From positions 1,240,001 to 1,304,000 of the forward strand of contig NC_064447.1 of NCBI RefSeq assembly GCF_023343835.1: a DNA stretch of 64,000 nt. Direction: 5' to 3'. Both the position numbers and the translations under genes were made by a program. The notes beneath the pieces are model-generated. The model did not search any database. It was not told the DNA's origin and saw nothing but the letters and a program-made list of their open reading frames with translations. This document shows positions 38,201 to 48,925 of the stretch, one piece after another. This DNA is from Lagopus muta (taxonomy: Eukaryota; Chordata; Aves; Galliformes; Phasianidae). Numbering within the stretch: position 1 is the first letter of the stretch; each line of letters starts with the position of its first letter.

Positions 38201-41200
38201 GACAGTGGAGCAGAGGACTTGCAGAGGACAGTTTTAACTAAAAGAGCTGATTTTGTGGAAAGCAGAAATTCTACTAGCACTCCTACCAAGAGAAAGTCTC
38301 AACCCCATTTCTCGCTAAGCAAAATTCACCTGGCAGTGGAAGAGCTGTCTTACACTGAAGTAGAAGCATTTTCCATTGCAATACACTGCCCATCTATCTG
38401 CTTTCCAACTCAAGGCTGGTGAATACACCTGGCTGCACAGGACAAAGCAGCAAGTTTGGTGACATGCCAGCCAAGGCTCTGGGAGCCAAGAGCCCAGGGA
38501 CATCTTCCAGAGAAGTGGCCTCACCTGTCATAACCGCAGGGCACAGCATACAGCGGGCCAAGGATGTCCAGGTGTCCTCCCACTGTGCTCGGCCCGCACG
38601 TGAACACCACAGCATCCACTAGGTTCTCTGATGTTGCCTTCATGCCACCAGGAACCAAACTGGTGCTGTACAGAGCAATAGCACTGATGCCTTCACTAGC
38701 AGCAGAGATGTCCTCAAATGCCAACTCCATCCCACCTGGGAATGTCAGTGGGATAAATGGGTGAACATCTTGAGTGTGGGCCCACCCCATGGTGCCCACA
38801 GCCTGATTCATGGTGCCCAGTGCCCACCCCACGGTGCCCACACGGTGCCCACTGCCTGCCTCACCATGCTCACTGCCCAGCAGTAGCAGCCCTGATGCTC
38901 CAATGCTGCCTTTCAGTGTGATGCTGCGTTGCACTTTGCCCTCCTGGCCCGTGAAGACAAGCAGACTGAGCCCAGCTAGGCTGGCCCCTGGCTGCCCTTC
39001 CAGCTCCATGAAGTGGACGGTTCCACCACCCGCCAGGCCCAGCTCGCTGATGCGGATGGTGGCTGTGGATGGTGCAGAGGGGCTGCTGCAGGCATTCTCC
39101 TTGAGCGGTGTCATCACAGTCACCTGCAGGACATACAAGAGCTGCTGCCATCTGCTTATGTCAGGCCCAACAGGCCTACAGCCATTCTGCCTCCCACCCG
39201 TTCCCCCGTGCTGGCCTGACCCCATCAGACGTTAGCAGTGCAACAGTACAGCCCTCCCTTATCTGACTTATGCTCTCTGCCAGCATTCTCTCACGGGGCC
39301 TATTTGATGCTCAACATTAAAAAAAAGAACAACTGGAACAAATTAAAATTGAATCCTGCCAGTGATCAAAGAGGGTCCTTCATGCACCGGCATGTGGGAA
39401 ACTGGATTTGAGGGATGTGAAGTGCTGTGCCATGCATTACAGAGTGGCACCAAGCAAGTGGGGCTGAAGAGGTGGCTCAGGGTAACTGAAGGCTCCAGAA
39501 TGCTGCCCAGAAGCAGGCCCCCAGGTTTTGGGACTGTTGACATGTGAGCTGCCCCAGGGATCTCCTGGTTCTGAGGCATGGGATGTGGGGTTGTTATCTG
39601 GCCAACAGGAGGCACACAGGAGGGTCAGAAAGGTGAGGGCAGGTGAGAGCAGCAGCAGCTCACTGGAGGTGGAATGGCTCAGCAGAATGCCCCACTTTCC
39701 CTGGTGGGAATCAGGGACACACTGAAACACGACCATTGCTTTCTCAGTGCCTACAGATGGAGAGCAGACATCTGCCATCAACCCACCTGGAAGCTGCTCT
39801 GCTGTCTAGCACTCAGGCTGTGGCAGCGGCTCAGGGACTCATCCTCTGTGCTGTGTGAGTCATTTTCATACAGGATGCCCTGCCCTGGCACCAGCACCTT
39901 GAGCAGCTGCTCTGCCTTCTCTGGCCCTCGGGATGTGTACACCACGGCGTCCACCAGCCCCTTGGCAGTCACAGCCATGTTCAGCACGTAGCGCGTGCTG
40001 CTGCTGTAGTAGAGAGCCACAGCGTCCGCCCCATTCTGGATGGTGTTTGGGGGCAGCCTGACCATGGGTGCTGGGCGCACAGCACTGCTTCCCACCAGGA
40101 AGAAACCCAGACTGTCTGTGTGGTGTCCAGACAGCTCCAGCACCCGGTAGGCCCGTCCTGTCTTGCCATTGTAGAGGACCAACCAGTATCCCTGGAGGTC
40201 AAAGGATGTTTGTCCAGTGTAGAAGAGTTCAATGTACTCCGTGTCTTCTCTTCCCCCTGGGTTGTCTGGGTTCACCTCATTGATGAGTACTTTGCCTGCT
40301 TGTCTCGAGGGCTCTGCTGTTCCTTTTGGTATCGCTGATGGGGCACCTAGGAAAGCAAAAATGTCATGAACAGAACGTGGCCCTGTGCATGGCACCACAC
40401 TGCAAAGAACACAGCTTTGCACACTGCTTTGCTGGAGAATGACCAAATTCAGCAGAACACTGTGGATGTTTGCCCAGCACCCCAACACACACGTTTCCCC
40501 TCTTGTACCAACACACAGAGGTTCCCAATGGCCTTTACAATGTCCATTAGGAGCCAAGGCTGTGCCAGCCCTACATGAACCTGATGCCCCCCAGGTGACG
40601 GGAGCTGCCCCTCACAGCGCACCAGCTCATGTTGGTGTCCCCTGCACACAGAGGAACCAGAGCTTCTCACAGCTTGTCTGCATATGGACACCAGTAAAAT
40701 AAAGGAGCTGAACCTGGGAGGGCTGGGCCCACATGCTCATCCTCAAACACAGTGTTCCCCAACACACAAGAATGATGACCAGTACCTGGGGTCAAGTCTG
40801 GAGCAGGGATATCCTTGAAGCAGGAGCTTTCTGCTGTGATATTCCTCTCGTCAAAACTCACAGCCCTGGGGCTCTCCAGGAAGGTCTGGAAGGCAAGCAG
40901 CAGGCTATTCAGCTGGGCTTCTGACTTTGCAGTGAGCAGGGTGGTGAACACAAGCCCCTGGTCCTGGCAGGCTGCCTTTAGATCTGCCAAGGCAAGCAGA
41001 GGTCTGTTTCAGTGTCACCACATCTCTAAAGATGCACTTTCACCTGGAAGGGACACGAAGCTCATCCGCTCCTCGTCTACCACCACTGCCCCCTGGTCAG
41101 ACAGACACAAGAGAAGGGTTTGGTGGGGCAGCCTGTACCACCAGTACCACCCTGCAGCTCGAGTCTGGGACCAGATGACACAGCTCACTGACAGACATCC

Positions 41201-44200
41201 TCATTCTTTTGGAAGCCTTGCAATCCCAGCAGCAGATAGAATGATCTTTTTGGGGCTTCTAAACATGCTGAGCTGAAAGTGCTGTTGCTGACAATGCACA
41301 CTGCAGAGTCACGCCGTTTTCTTCATGTATCCACATGTGCCCATCCCATTTGTGCAGAAATCTAGCAGGGATACCAGAAAAACAGACCAGTAAGTCCACT
41401 CTCACTTCTGCTGCAACTTGGCTCAGTCCATATGGATCACAAGGACAGTTAGTCTCCAAGCTGGGATGTTGGCCCTGTTGCCACATCAAGAAAAAGGTAG
41501 ATGTGGCACTTTGGGACATGTTCAGTGGGCAAGGTGGTGATGGGTTGATGGTCGGACTGGATGATCTTATTGGTCTTCTCCAACAGTTATGATTCTGTGT
41601 TTCTATAATCTGTCTGACAGCAAACACTCAACGTTTGCAAACCAGCACTGATGTGTGCTGGCTGCCAGAGCTGATGGAGCACAATGCAGAACAGCATCAC
41701 ACTCTGCCCAACCCTCAGCACTTTCATGATCAGAACCGAGTTCAAGTTAGCTGAGATCCAAGCCAGGAGGATGCAAACCAGAAGGAAACCCAGGGCTAAA
41801 AATCAAAAGCAGATGAGCAGTAACCACTGACAGCACTCAGGCTCCTCCACTCCTTACTGCCTCACCTTTGAAGTAGGCTGGAAAAACTCCACAACTGCAG
41901 GATCTGTCAAGGGCTTGCACCAGAGTCACCAGGATCTCTTCTGACTTTGGGAGCCACTCCTGGCATTCTAGGAAACAAAAAGCTAACTGTTACCCAACAA
42001 AAAGCTAACTGCAGCCTCAGGCACAGCTCCAGCTCATTCTGGGACATGGGTCCCTGGGACATTCTGCAACTCAGCTCCTATTCATCACCTGGAAAGCCCA
42101 AAAGGCTCCACTTCACCCCGGGAGTGGGAGTGAATAGTAGAGAGTTTCAGCCCAGAAAGGGCGGCCACAAATAACAGTGCAGCAGAGAACAGTCAGACGT
42201 CCTGACTGCATTTCCTTGGTGTACCTATGTGTACCCCAGCACAACCCTGGGTGGATATTCTAGATATCCTGGCCGTGGAGTACATGCTCTGCTCCTCAGG
42301 AGGTCCAGCCTACAGAAGCAGAGGTAACCAACACCCACCTGCTACACGAAGGCAGAAGGAAACAGTCTGACTGAAGCGTCTGCTGGGGCAATCATTGAAT
42401 CTGCCAGGGGTGGGTCTGCTGAGGATATAGGACAAGGAGTCCCGAGTCACTGAGCAGCAGTTGCACTGGCTCATGGACACATCTCCAAGCTGGTGCCTGA
42501 AAGATACAGATGTGAGAATGAGACAGAACACAACCTGCCAGCCAGAGACCGGTCTGCTCATCACCCACCACTCACACCTGCCTGCACCAGAGCGGGAAAA
42601 TTCTCACCAGAGAGTAAAGTCTTCTCCCTTCTTGGGGTCTGGAGAGTCATCCCACCCTCATCAGTACCTCCTTGTCTAAAAAAGGTGCCCAAGACATCCC
42701 TAAGCCTTAAAAAGAGAAGAGCATGGGCCTCCTTTTATCTTCTGGCAACTCATTTTTTGCCTGATCTGAACACAAGTAAGTTAGTATAGAGGCACTCATG
42801 CTCAGGCTGCGAGCACTGGGAAGGGCAGTTGGGTACAACAGGGAAACTGGAAATGCAACACTTGTGGGTGAAATGATTAGGCAGGAGCTCAGCTCCAAGG
42901 AAAGAGGATGAAGCCCCACTATGAGGAGCTGCATAGAACAGAGCTCCTCGGGGAAGGCTATAACCTCCTTATGGGACAAGTGCAGGTTTATTTGACAAGT
43001 GGGAAGAACACGTGCAAAGGAAGGAATAGGAATGTGCTGTGATTAAGTGATGACTGCCACAGGAGTGAGTGGACCACACTCTTTCCTGATACAGTTGACT
43101 ACTGCAGTCTCAGGCAGGCTTTTCTCATGCCCACCCAGAAAATCACAGAATCAAACAGAATCACAGAATGGATTAGGTTGGAAGGGACCTCATCTAGTCC
43201 CAACCCCCTGCTGTGGACAGGGCTGCCAACCTCCAGATCAGACTGCACAGGGCCCCATCCAACCTGGGTTGAATGCCTCCAGGGATGGGGCATCCACAAC
43301 CTCTCTGGACAGCCTATGCCAGCACCTCATTGCCCTCTGAGTGAAGAATTTTCCCCTAACATTTCACCTAATTTGCCCCTCTTTTGGTTTAAAGCCATTC
43401 CCCCTTGTCCTGTCACTATGAGACTGTGTAAGAAGTCAATTCCCCTCCTGTTCATAAGCTCCATTCAAGTACTAGAAGGGCCTGAGTGGAGATGCCAAGA
43501 ACCCACCACCTCAGGTGGGATGTGAGATGACCCAAGGTGCCATCAGCTCTCATTTGCACAGGGCAGCAGGGACCCAACTGGAGACAGATGTACCCACACC
43601 CCGACCTCCCAGGTGGCCTCAACCTCCTGGCAGTCAGTGCTGCTCTCAGGAGGGCTGAAGATGTGGGCAGGGATGACCCCAGGCAGCAAGGAATGCTGTG
43701 ACAGCAAGCTCTCTCTCACCTCACGCTCCTATAGGCAGGTCTGCCTGGTGTCAGGGTGTCCAGCAGCTCAGGGCTCGGTCCCTCAGTGCTCGTATAGACG
43801 AAAGCATCCAGCAGGCCAGCTGTCAGTGCTTTCCCTGGAGCAAAGCTGCTGCTGTTGCCTCTGTAGAGAGCAATGGCATTGGGGCCATCCCTGAGGACAG
43901 GATGAGTGGAGTTCTCTGGGAATGCCAAGTCCACTGCACACCAGCAAGGAAAAGAACAAGGACAGCATGTCAGACACATGAGAGTGACACCCCAAAAACC
44001 ATGCCCCACAAGCCAGGGACGAGCAATTCCCCCTGTACAGGAAAATAGCATGGCTCCAGATACAGTAACACAGAAAACAAGTGGGATACTCAACACCTTT
44101 CTGCTCCCTGACATTTCCCACTCTCATAGCCCAGATTTCCCTGTTTATGAGCAGCTCCACAGGCTGCAGGAGGGCAGAGGGGCATCCTGAGCAGCACTTG

Positions 44201-46477
44201 TTCTGCAGGTGCTGCAGATGGTGAAGCTGCTTCAGGCAGGAGCAGGGAAGCAGGAAAACAGGTGCAGATGCTCATTTTTAATTCAAAAAAGATGCCTGCA
44301 AAATGAACTAAGATTTACGGCAGCAGTTATTCTGACAATACACAAAAAATATTTTAAAATAGCAGTACTTTGTTCTAGCATTTCACTAACAATCCTTGTT
44401 ATTCACAAACACACATTCTCTGCATGAATACACATACTCAGCAAGAGTCCAGAATACCAGCAGACAGAATTAAGGCTGCAGTTTGGTGGGGTTTCCCTAT
44501 TTCCTTCCCTGTGCATAGTGTTCCCTTTTCCCCCAGCCACTTCTCTGCCAGCCAGTGAGAGCTGCTGAGCACAGCAAGGTGCAGCACCCTTCCCTACCAA
44601 CCTCCAACCCTCCCCTGATGCAGCTCTGTGATGGTTGGGCACCAACACATTGTGGGGCTGCCATCATGAGGACACACCTCAGTTGCTGCAGCTTGCCCCT
44701 TCCTGCACAGCACTCGCCTGAGCTTTGCTCAGCTTTGTGGACTGTCCCATCTGCTGACTCCAACACGGCCCAGTTCTTCAGCTTTCATGAATTGCAAGTG
44801 GGAACCAGATCTGTGAGTGACGAACACACGCCGTGACTCACAAATGGTGAGTCAGAGAATTGCACAAAGCATCTGCAGAGTCAGCATCCCCAGCTGCAAC
44901 ATCTCCTTTTGAGCACCCAAAATAATGAGACGTTTCCTCCACCTCCTCCTCTGGTTGCCTGGGAGCACTGAGGGGAAGGGACGAGTGGGAACTGTGCTGG
45001 CAGGCGGTGTGGTGAGAGCACAGCCTCTGCTTCTGAGCAGGGCCCCACACTGGCCATCCTTCCTGACCTTCTCTGAATCTCTCCCATCCTAATATATCCT
45101 TTATGAGTTCAAGACACTGCACCATACAAGATACCAGAAAGTAATGGATTTACACAGTAGTATCAAATCACAGAATCACAGAATGGCCAGGGTTGGAAGG
45201 GATCTCAAGGATCACGAATCTCCAACCCCCCACCACATGCAGGGCCACCAACCTCCACATTTCATACCAGTCCAGGCTGCCCAGGGCCCCATCCAACCCA
45301 GCCTTGAACACCTCCAGGGATGCACGGGGCATCACAGCCTCTTTGAGCAGCCTGAGATATCTCCTCATTTTTTTTCTCTTTTTTAATAATTTTTTCTCTT
45401 TTTTAATAATTGCCAATATTTTACTTGCTTTACGCAGCTCCTTTTCCTTTCATTAGCTCTTTTATCTGTCACCAAGTACCGAGCTGGAATTCTCGCATTC
45501 ATCCATCACAACGCCAAACCACCATAAAAAGAGACAGCATCCTCCAACCCCGGACTCAGCAGACAGCTCCCCCGGCTCCGTGCAGCCAGCAACGTGCAGC
45601 CCTTACCTGGGATTTCTCTTTGTGCTGGGCCGATCAGGAGAAGCCCATCCAATGAAGTCTTGCCATAAACATCCATAGTGAAATAAATGTCTTTGGTCTG
45701 ACCATCAATCAGCACCAGGACGACGTCCCTCAGCACAGTGGAGTGGGGACCCTGGAGCTCGATGAACTCAGAATCTTCCAAAGAAGAGGCAACGTGGACC
45801 TCACTGATCAGGACAGCAGATGCGTTCAGCTGAGGAGTGAGGACGCAGTGGTTATCTGTGCCTGGGGTCGGCACGGCCACCTGGAAGAACCACTGAGCGT
45901 CCGCCCCATGGCACCTTTCGATTGACTCGTCCATAGACCTGAAGGTGGAGTCCTCCAGCAAAGCATCTCTGCCGGGGGTCAGCACCCCTAGCAGCGTATC
46001 CGCTCTGTCTGTCTTCTTCGTCTTATGCACCAAGGCATCCACCAGTCCTTTACCTGTGACGCTCATGCCTTCCTTGTAGCTCCCTTTTCCATAATACACA
46101 GCGATCGCGTCAGGGCCATTCTGGATGGTGTTCTTAGGAATAACTATTGCTGGCTTCACAGAGGCGGAGCCAACGAGGAAGAACCCTCGGCTGTTAGTAG
46201 CCTTGCCTTGGAGGTTCAGAACTTTGTAGGCTTGGTTTCCATTGCCATTGTAGAAAACCAGGTAGTAGCCATCCAAAGGGGCTGTTTGACCACTGGTGTG
46301 ATAGAGCTCCACAAACTCAGAAGTGTCCTCTCCTGGGGTGTCAGCGTTGATTTCATTGATCAAGAGGGTGTGCTCTGTTTTCTGGTCCCTGGGGCTTTTT
46401 ATGGGACTCTGGGCAGCAACTCTGGGAAACCAGATGTACATAAGCCCCATCAGTCCAACCAGCCAGACAGCTCTCAT
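35278..46477 (-). CDS. Unrecognised type I membrane protein with four lamin-tail-like (LTD) domains (12 coding exons, 1043 aa)
   Basis: Coding exons: 46477-45607 (acceptor at 46508), 43933-43720, 42496-42339, 41967-41866, 40983-40786, 40346-39787, 39123-38865, 38735-38525, 37810-37668, 37295-37182, 35981-35778, 35375-35278. Every junction is GT/AG and in phase (3132 bases). A signal peptide (residues 1-22, MRAVWLVGLMGLMYIWFPRV) leads into LTD1 (38-208; LLINEINADTPGEDTSEFVE), LTD2 (about 220-410) and a Cys-rich module (about 415-514; CSCG). The set then repeats: LTD3 (about 525-701; KVLINEVNPDNPGGREDTEY), LTD4 (about 702-905) and Cys-rich module 2 (about 906-1011). A single membrane span (about 1019-1041) ends in IKR and a stop. 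LTDs are known from nuclear lamins and from secreted bacterial proteins, where they act in binding. A cell-surface or endomembrane adhesion or receptor role is only inferred. I do not recognise a named vertebrate gene. Confidence 0.85.
36280..36425 (-). mobile_element. CR1 LINE 3' end
   Basis: Antisense terminus CATAGAATCATAGAATCATG, then GGTTGGAAGGGATCC, in the intron between the last two Cys-rich-module exons (37182 and 35981) of the LTD gene. Confidence 0.9.
38770..38875 (+). repeat. Minisatellite of GGTGCCCA-type units
   Basis: About seven imperfect copies of a 'GGTGCCCAC.GC' unit fill the short intron (38864-38736) between two LTD4 exons and touch the upstream exon border. Confidence 0.75.
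41515..41612 (+). mobile_element. CR1 LINE 3' end, sense
   Basis: A short sense copy ('gactggatgatcttattggtcttctccaac') ending in ATGATTCTGTGTTTCT. It lies in the LTD gene intron between the exons at 41866 and 40983. Confidence 0.85.
43141..43490 (-). mobile_element. CR1 LINE 3' part
   Basis: An antisense copy, AATCACAGAATCAAACAGAA followed by GGTTGGAAGGGACCTCATC and about 300 bases of consensus. It lies in the LTD gene intron between the exons at 43720 and 42496. Confidence 0.92.
45166..45355 (-). mobile_element. CR1 LINE 3' end, truncated
   Basis: An antisense copy from ATCACAGAATCACAGAATGG to 'catcacagcctctttgagcag'. It is then replaced abruptly by a T-rich duplicated stretch. It lies in the LTD gene intron after the large exon. 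Confidence 0.9.
45371..45410 (+). repeat. 20-bp direct duplication (T-rich)
   Basis: The unit TTTTTCTCTTTTTTAATAAT occurs twice back to back, next to the truncated CR1 copy. Confidence 0.85.
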
Positions 46478-46707
46478 GATGATAGCTGGGATTTGCTTCA
46501 GTTCTGACCTAGAGGAGAAAACTGTCCTTCTGACAGCCGGAGCAGCACAGAGGGACACTGCTGCTGTGCCACTGCAGGGCACCAGGATGAGACCTCTGGA
46601 TGCAAGAGGCACTTCTCCAGGGAGTGAGCAAAGCAGCAGTCCCACAAAAATCCAACTGAGAAGAGGATGGTTTGAACAAGGATTTCCCAGCTCAGCTCCT
46701 TAAAAAG

Positions 46708-46746
46708 GCACGGGATGGGGGCAGGGGAAGGGGAAGGGGGAAGAAA
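46708..46746 (+). repeat. GGGGAA-type purine repeat
   Basis: Tandem GGGGAA/GGGGGA units lie just upstream of coding exon 1 of the LTD gene, inside the 5' intron. Confidence 0.7.
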
Positions 46747-47149
46747 AGACAAAATCTAGTTAGGAAACACAGAAACACAGCAGTGCAATTTAATGGTTTA
46801 AAAGCCCTGCATGTGTGGGCATCTCGAATTTTCCCTTCTCTTTCTTCAGAGGTTTGTCAAGATTCACTGCAGTGGCTGCAGTGGGACAAAGCCATCTCAG
46901 GCTTCACAGCCCTGAGCTTTAACACTGATGTCACTGCTAATAGCTGTCTCCATGGGAATTTACTAGGGACGGTGGTCTCTTTTCCCACTCCAGGCACGGG
47001 TCTCTGCAAACCCCCCGTTAGCACCCACAGGCAGACTCGGTGCTTCCCAGCATCCAAAGAGATGGAAGCTGAACTCGCCTCTCCCCTCAGCCCGTTCCCA
47101 CAGGTGCCCCATTTCCATGTTCTCTCCCCATTTCACTTAAAGAACAGAG

Positions 47150-47760
47150 AAAGAAGGGGGAGCTCCGGCTCGGGGCTGCACGCAGACGGAAGGAAAGCCA
47201 CAAGAAACCACAGCAAGCAACAAGCGACGCGGAGCCGGACGGACAGCCTGCGGGGCAGCAGAGCCGACGCAGCTCCCTTCAACTCCGCGGGGCGGCTTTG
47301 CCTCGTCCCCGCTTCGCAGCCATGCTGGTGCGGCCACCGCAGGGTGACAGGGACAGAGATGAGGCCGTGGGGCCCCGCACAGCCCCGCACAACCCCGAGC
47401 CGTCCCCGCACTCACCGCCGCTCGCTGCCCGGGCGCACCACCGCCGCCATCGGGGCAGCACCGGGGGGCGGGGCGGCTGCGCTGCGCTGCGGCCCGGAGC
47501 GGCTCCGACGGGCGGTGTCCATCTGAACCCGGGTGTCTCCCCACGCGGCCCCGGCGGAAAAAGCCCGCCTTAGAGCTGCGGCAGCCGCCCACGAGCTCCG
47601 TGTCCCCACATACGTGTCCCAGGAGCTCCTTCTCCCAAGGCGAGGGACAGACGGACGGATGTTTGTCTGCTGTGCGCCTGCCTCTCCGCGATGGGACTCG
47701 CAGCCCCACCGGAGCTCTGTGCGTCGCTCCTCGCACGGCTCAGTGTTGGAACCAGGATTT
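47150..47760 (-). promoter_or_regulatory. CpG island with the non-coding first exon of the LTD membrane-protein gene
   Basis: G+C-rich, CpG-dense DNA lies about 0.9 kb upstream of the acceptor at 46508. A strong 5' splice site on the minus strand (GCGGCG then GTGAGTGCGG, exon end at 47416) fits a 5' UTR exon running from about 47550 to 47416. The start site itself is not resolved. Confidence 0.65.
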
Positions 47761-47899
47761 GGAGGGCTCTCGGGCAGTGCCGCGTGGCTGCGCGCAGCCA
47801 ACACTGGTGGCCATGGCACAGGGTTCCCGTGGGACCTCCGTGAGCCCTTGTACCCCGATGCCACGTCCGTGCCATGCACCTACCAGCACCCAGCCCGGC

Positions 47900-48540
47900 C
47901 TGCAGCCCCCCAGGTGGCGCTGGGCTCCCCTTCCCTGGTGAGGGGCTTCCTGACCCTCCTCCCACCGATCTGGTGCCCTGCTCCCCCAGGCCTGCTGTGG
48001 GGCTGGGTCCTGTGCCGACCTCTCCACTGGTTTGGCCCCGCTGCAGAGCATGGGTTTCTTGGAGCTGCTGGGAGTGGGTCAGCCCGCAGAGCATGGGGGG
48101 CTCAGAGCTGCTGGGAGCAGGCCGGCCCACTCTAGGCTAGCTGAGCACTCAGCTGTTGGAGTGCTGCTCCTGCTGCCAGCCAGATGTGAGTTCCTGCTGG
48201 TGACTCAGCAGCCTGCTGTTTTCGGTGTTTTCCTCCTTCTTGTAACTGGAAACCAGGGCTCCGGCAGGAGGGGGAAGCTCTGCCAGAAGGGCTGCAGTTG
48301 TTCTGGGAAGAGGCTGAGCCCGGCGTGCTCCTGGCAGTGCAGGGCAGCCCACAGGGAGTGAGAGCCGCGGGGTGCTGCATCTCACGGCCGTTGGAGCGAT
48401 GGTGTCTGGCACTGGGGCATGCCATGCAGTGATGAGCACTGAGCTGAGCTCTGCAGTGTCACAGTTGCCCTGGCCTGCAGGCACTGCAACTGACTGTCCT
48501 GTGAGCCCGTGTTCTTCCTGACAGGGTTTGCTCATTTTTA
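47900..48540. other. No gene recognised
   Basis: G+C-rich flank of the CpG island. Open frames here are short, overlap each other on both strands and show no family signature. A short local near-duplication containing CAGAGCATGGG occurs around 48045 and 48088. Confidence 0.6.
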
Positions 48541-48559
48541 CCATTAAAGACAGGGCCAC

Positions 48560-48925
48560 AAAGATGGTGAGGGGCGTGGAGCACCTCCCTGATGAGGAAA
48601 GGCTGAGTAAGTGGGCTCTGTTCAGCCTGGGGAAAAGAAGACTGAGAGGGGATCTGATTCATGTTTATAAATATCTAAAGGGAGATGTGAGGCAAATGGA
48701 TGAGGTTCTTCTCAGTGGTGTGTAGCAATAGGACAAGGAGCAATGGCCTAAAACTTGAATGCAGGCAGTTCTGTGTTAACATATGGAAGAAATTCTTTAT
48801 GGTAAAGGTGGTGGAGTGCTGGACCTACTGTAGGGAACCTGCTTTAGCAGGGCGGCTGGGCTCAATGATCTCTTGAGGTCCCTTCCAACCCCTGCCATTC
48901 TGTGATTCTGCAGTTCTGTGATTTT
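48560..48925 (+). mobile_element. CR1 LINE 3' part, sense
   Basis: A sense copy from 'aagatggtgaggggcgtggagcacc' through 'gggctctgttcagcctggggaaaagaag' to the terminus 'aggtcccttccaacccctgc', CATTCTGTGATTCTG. Confidence 0.93.

Noticed and set aside
47137..48130. Several 100-200-codon open frames on both strands
   Set aside because: They are a by-product of high G+C content and low stop density in the CpG island. They overlap on both strands and none has a family signature.
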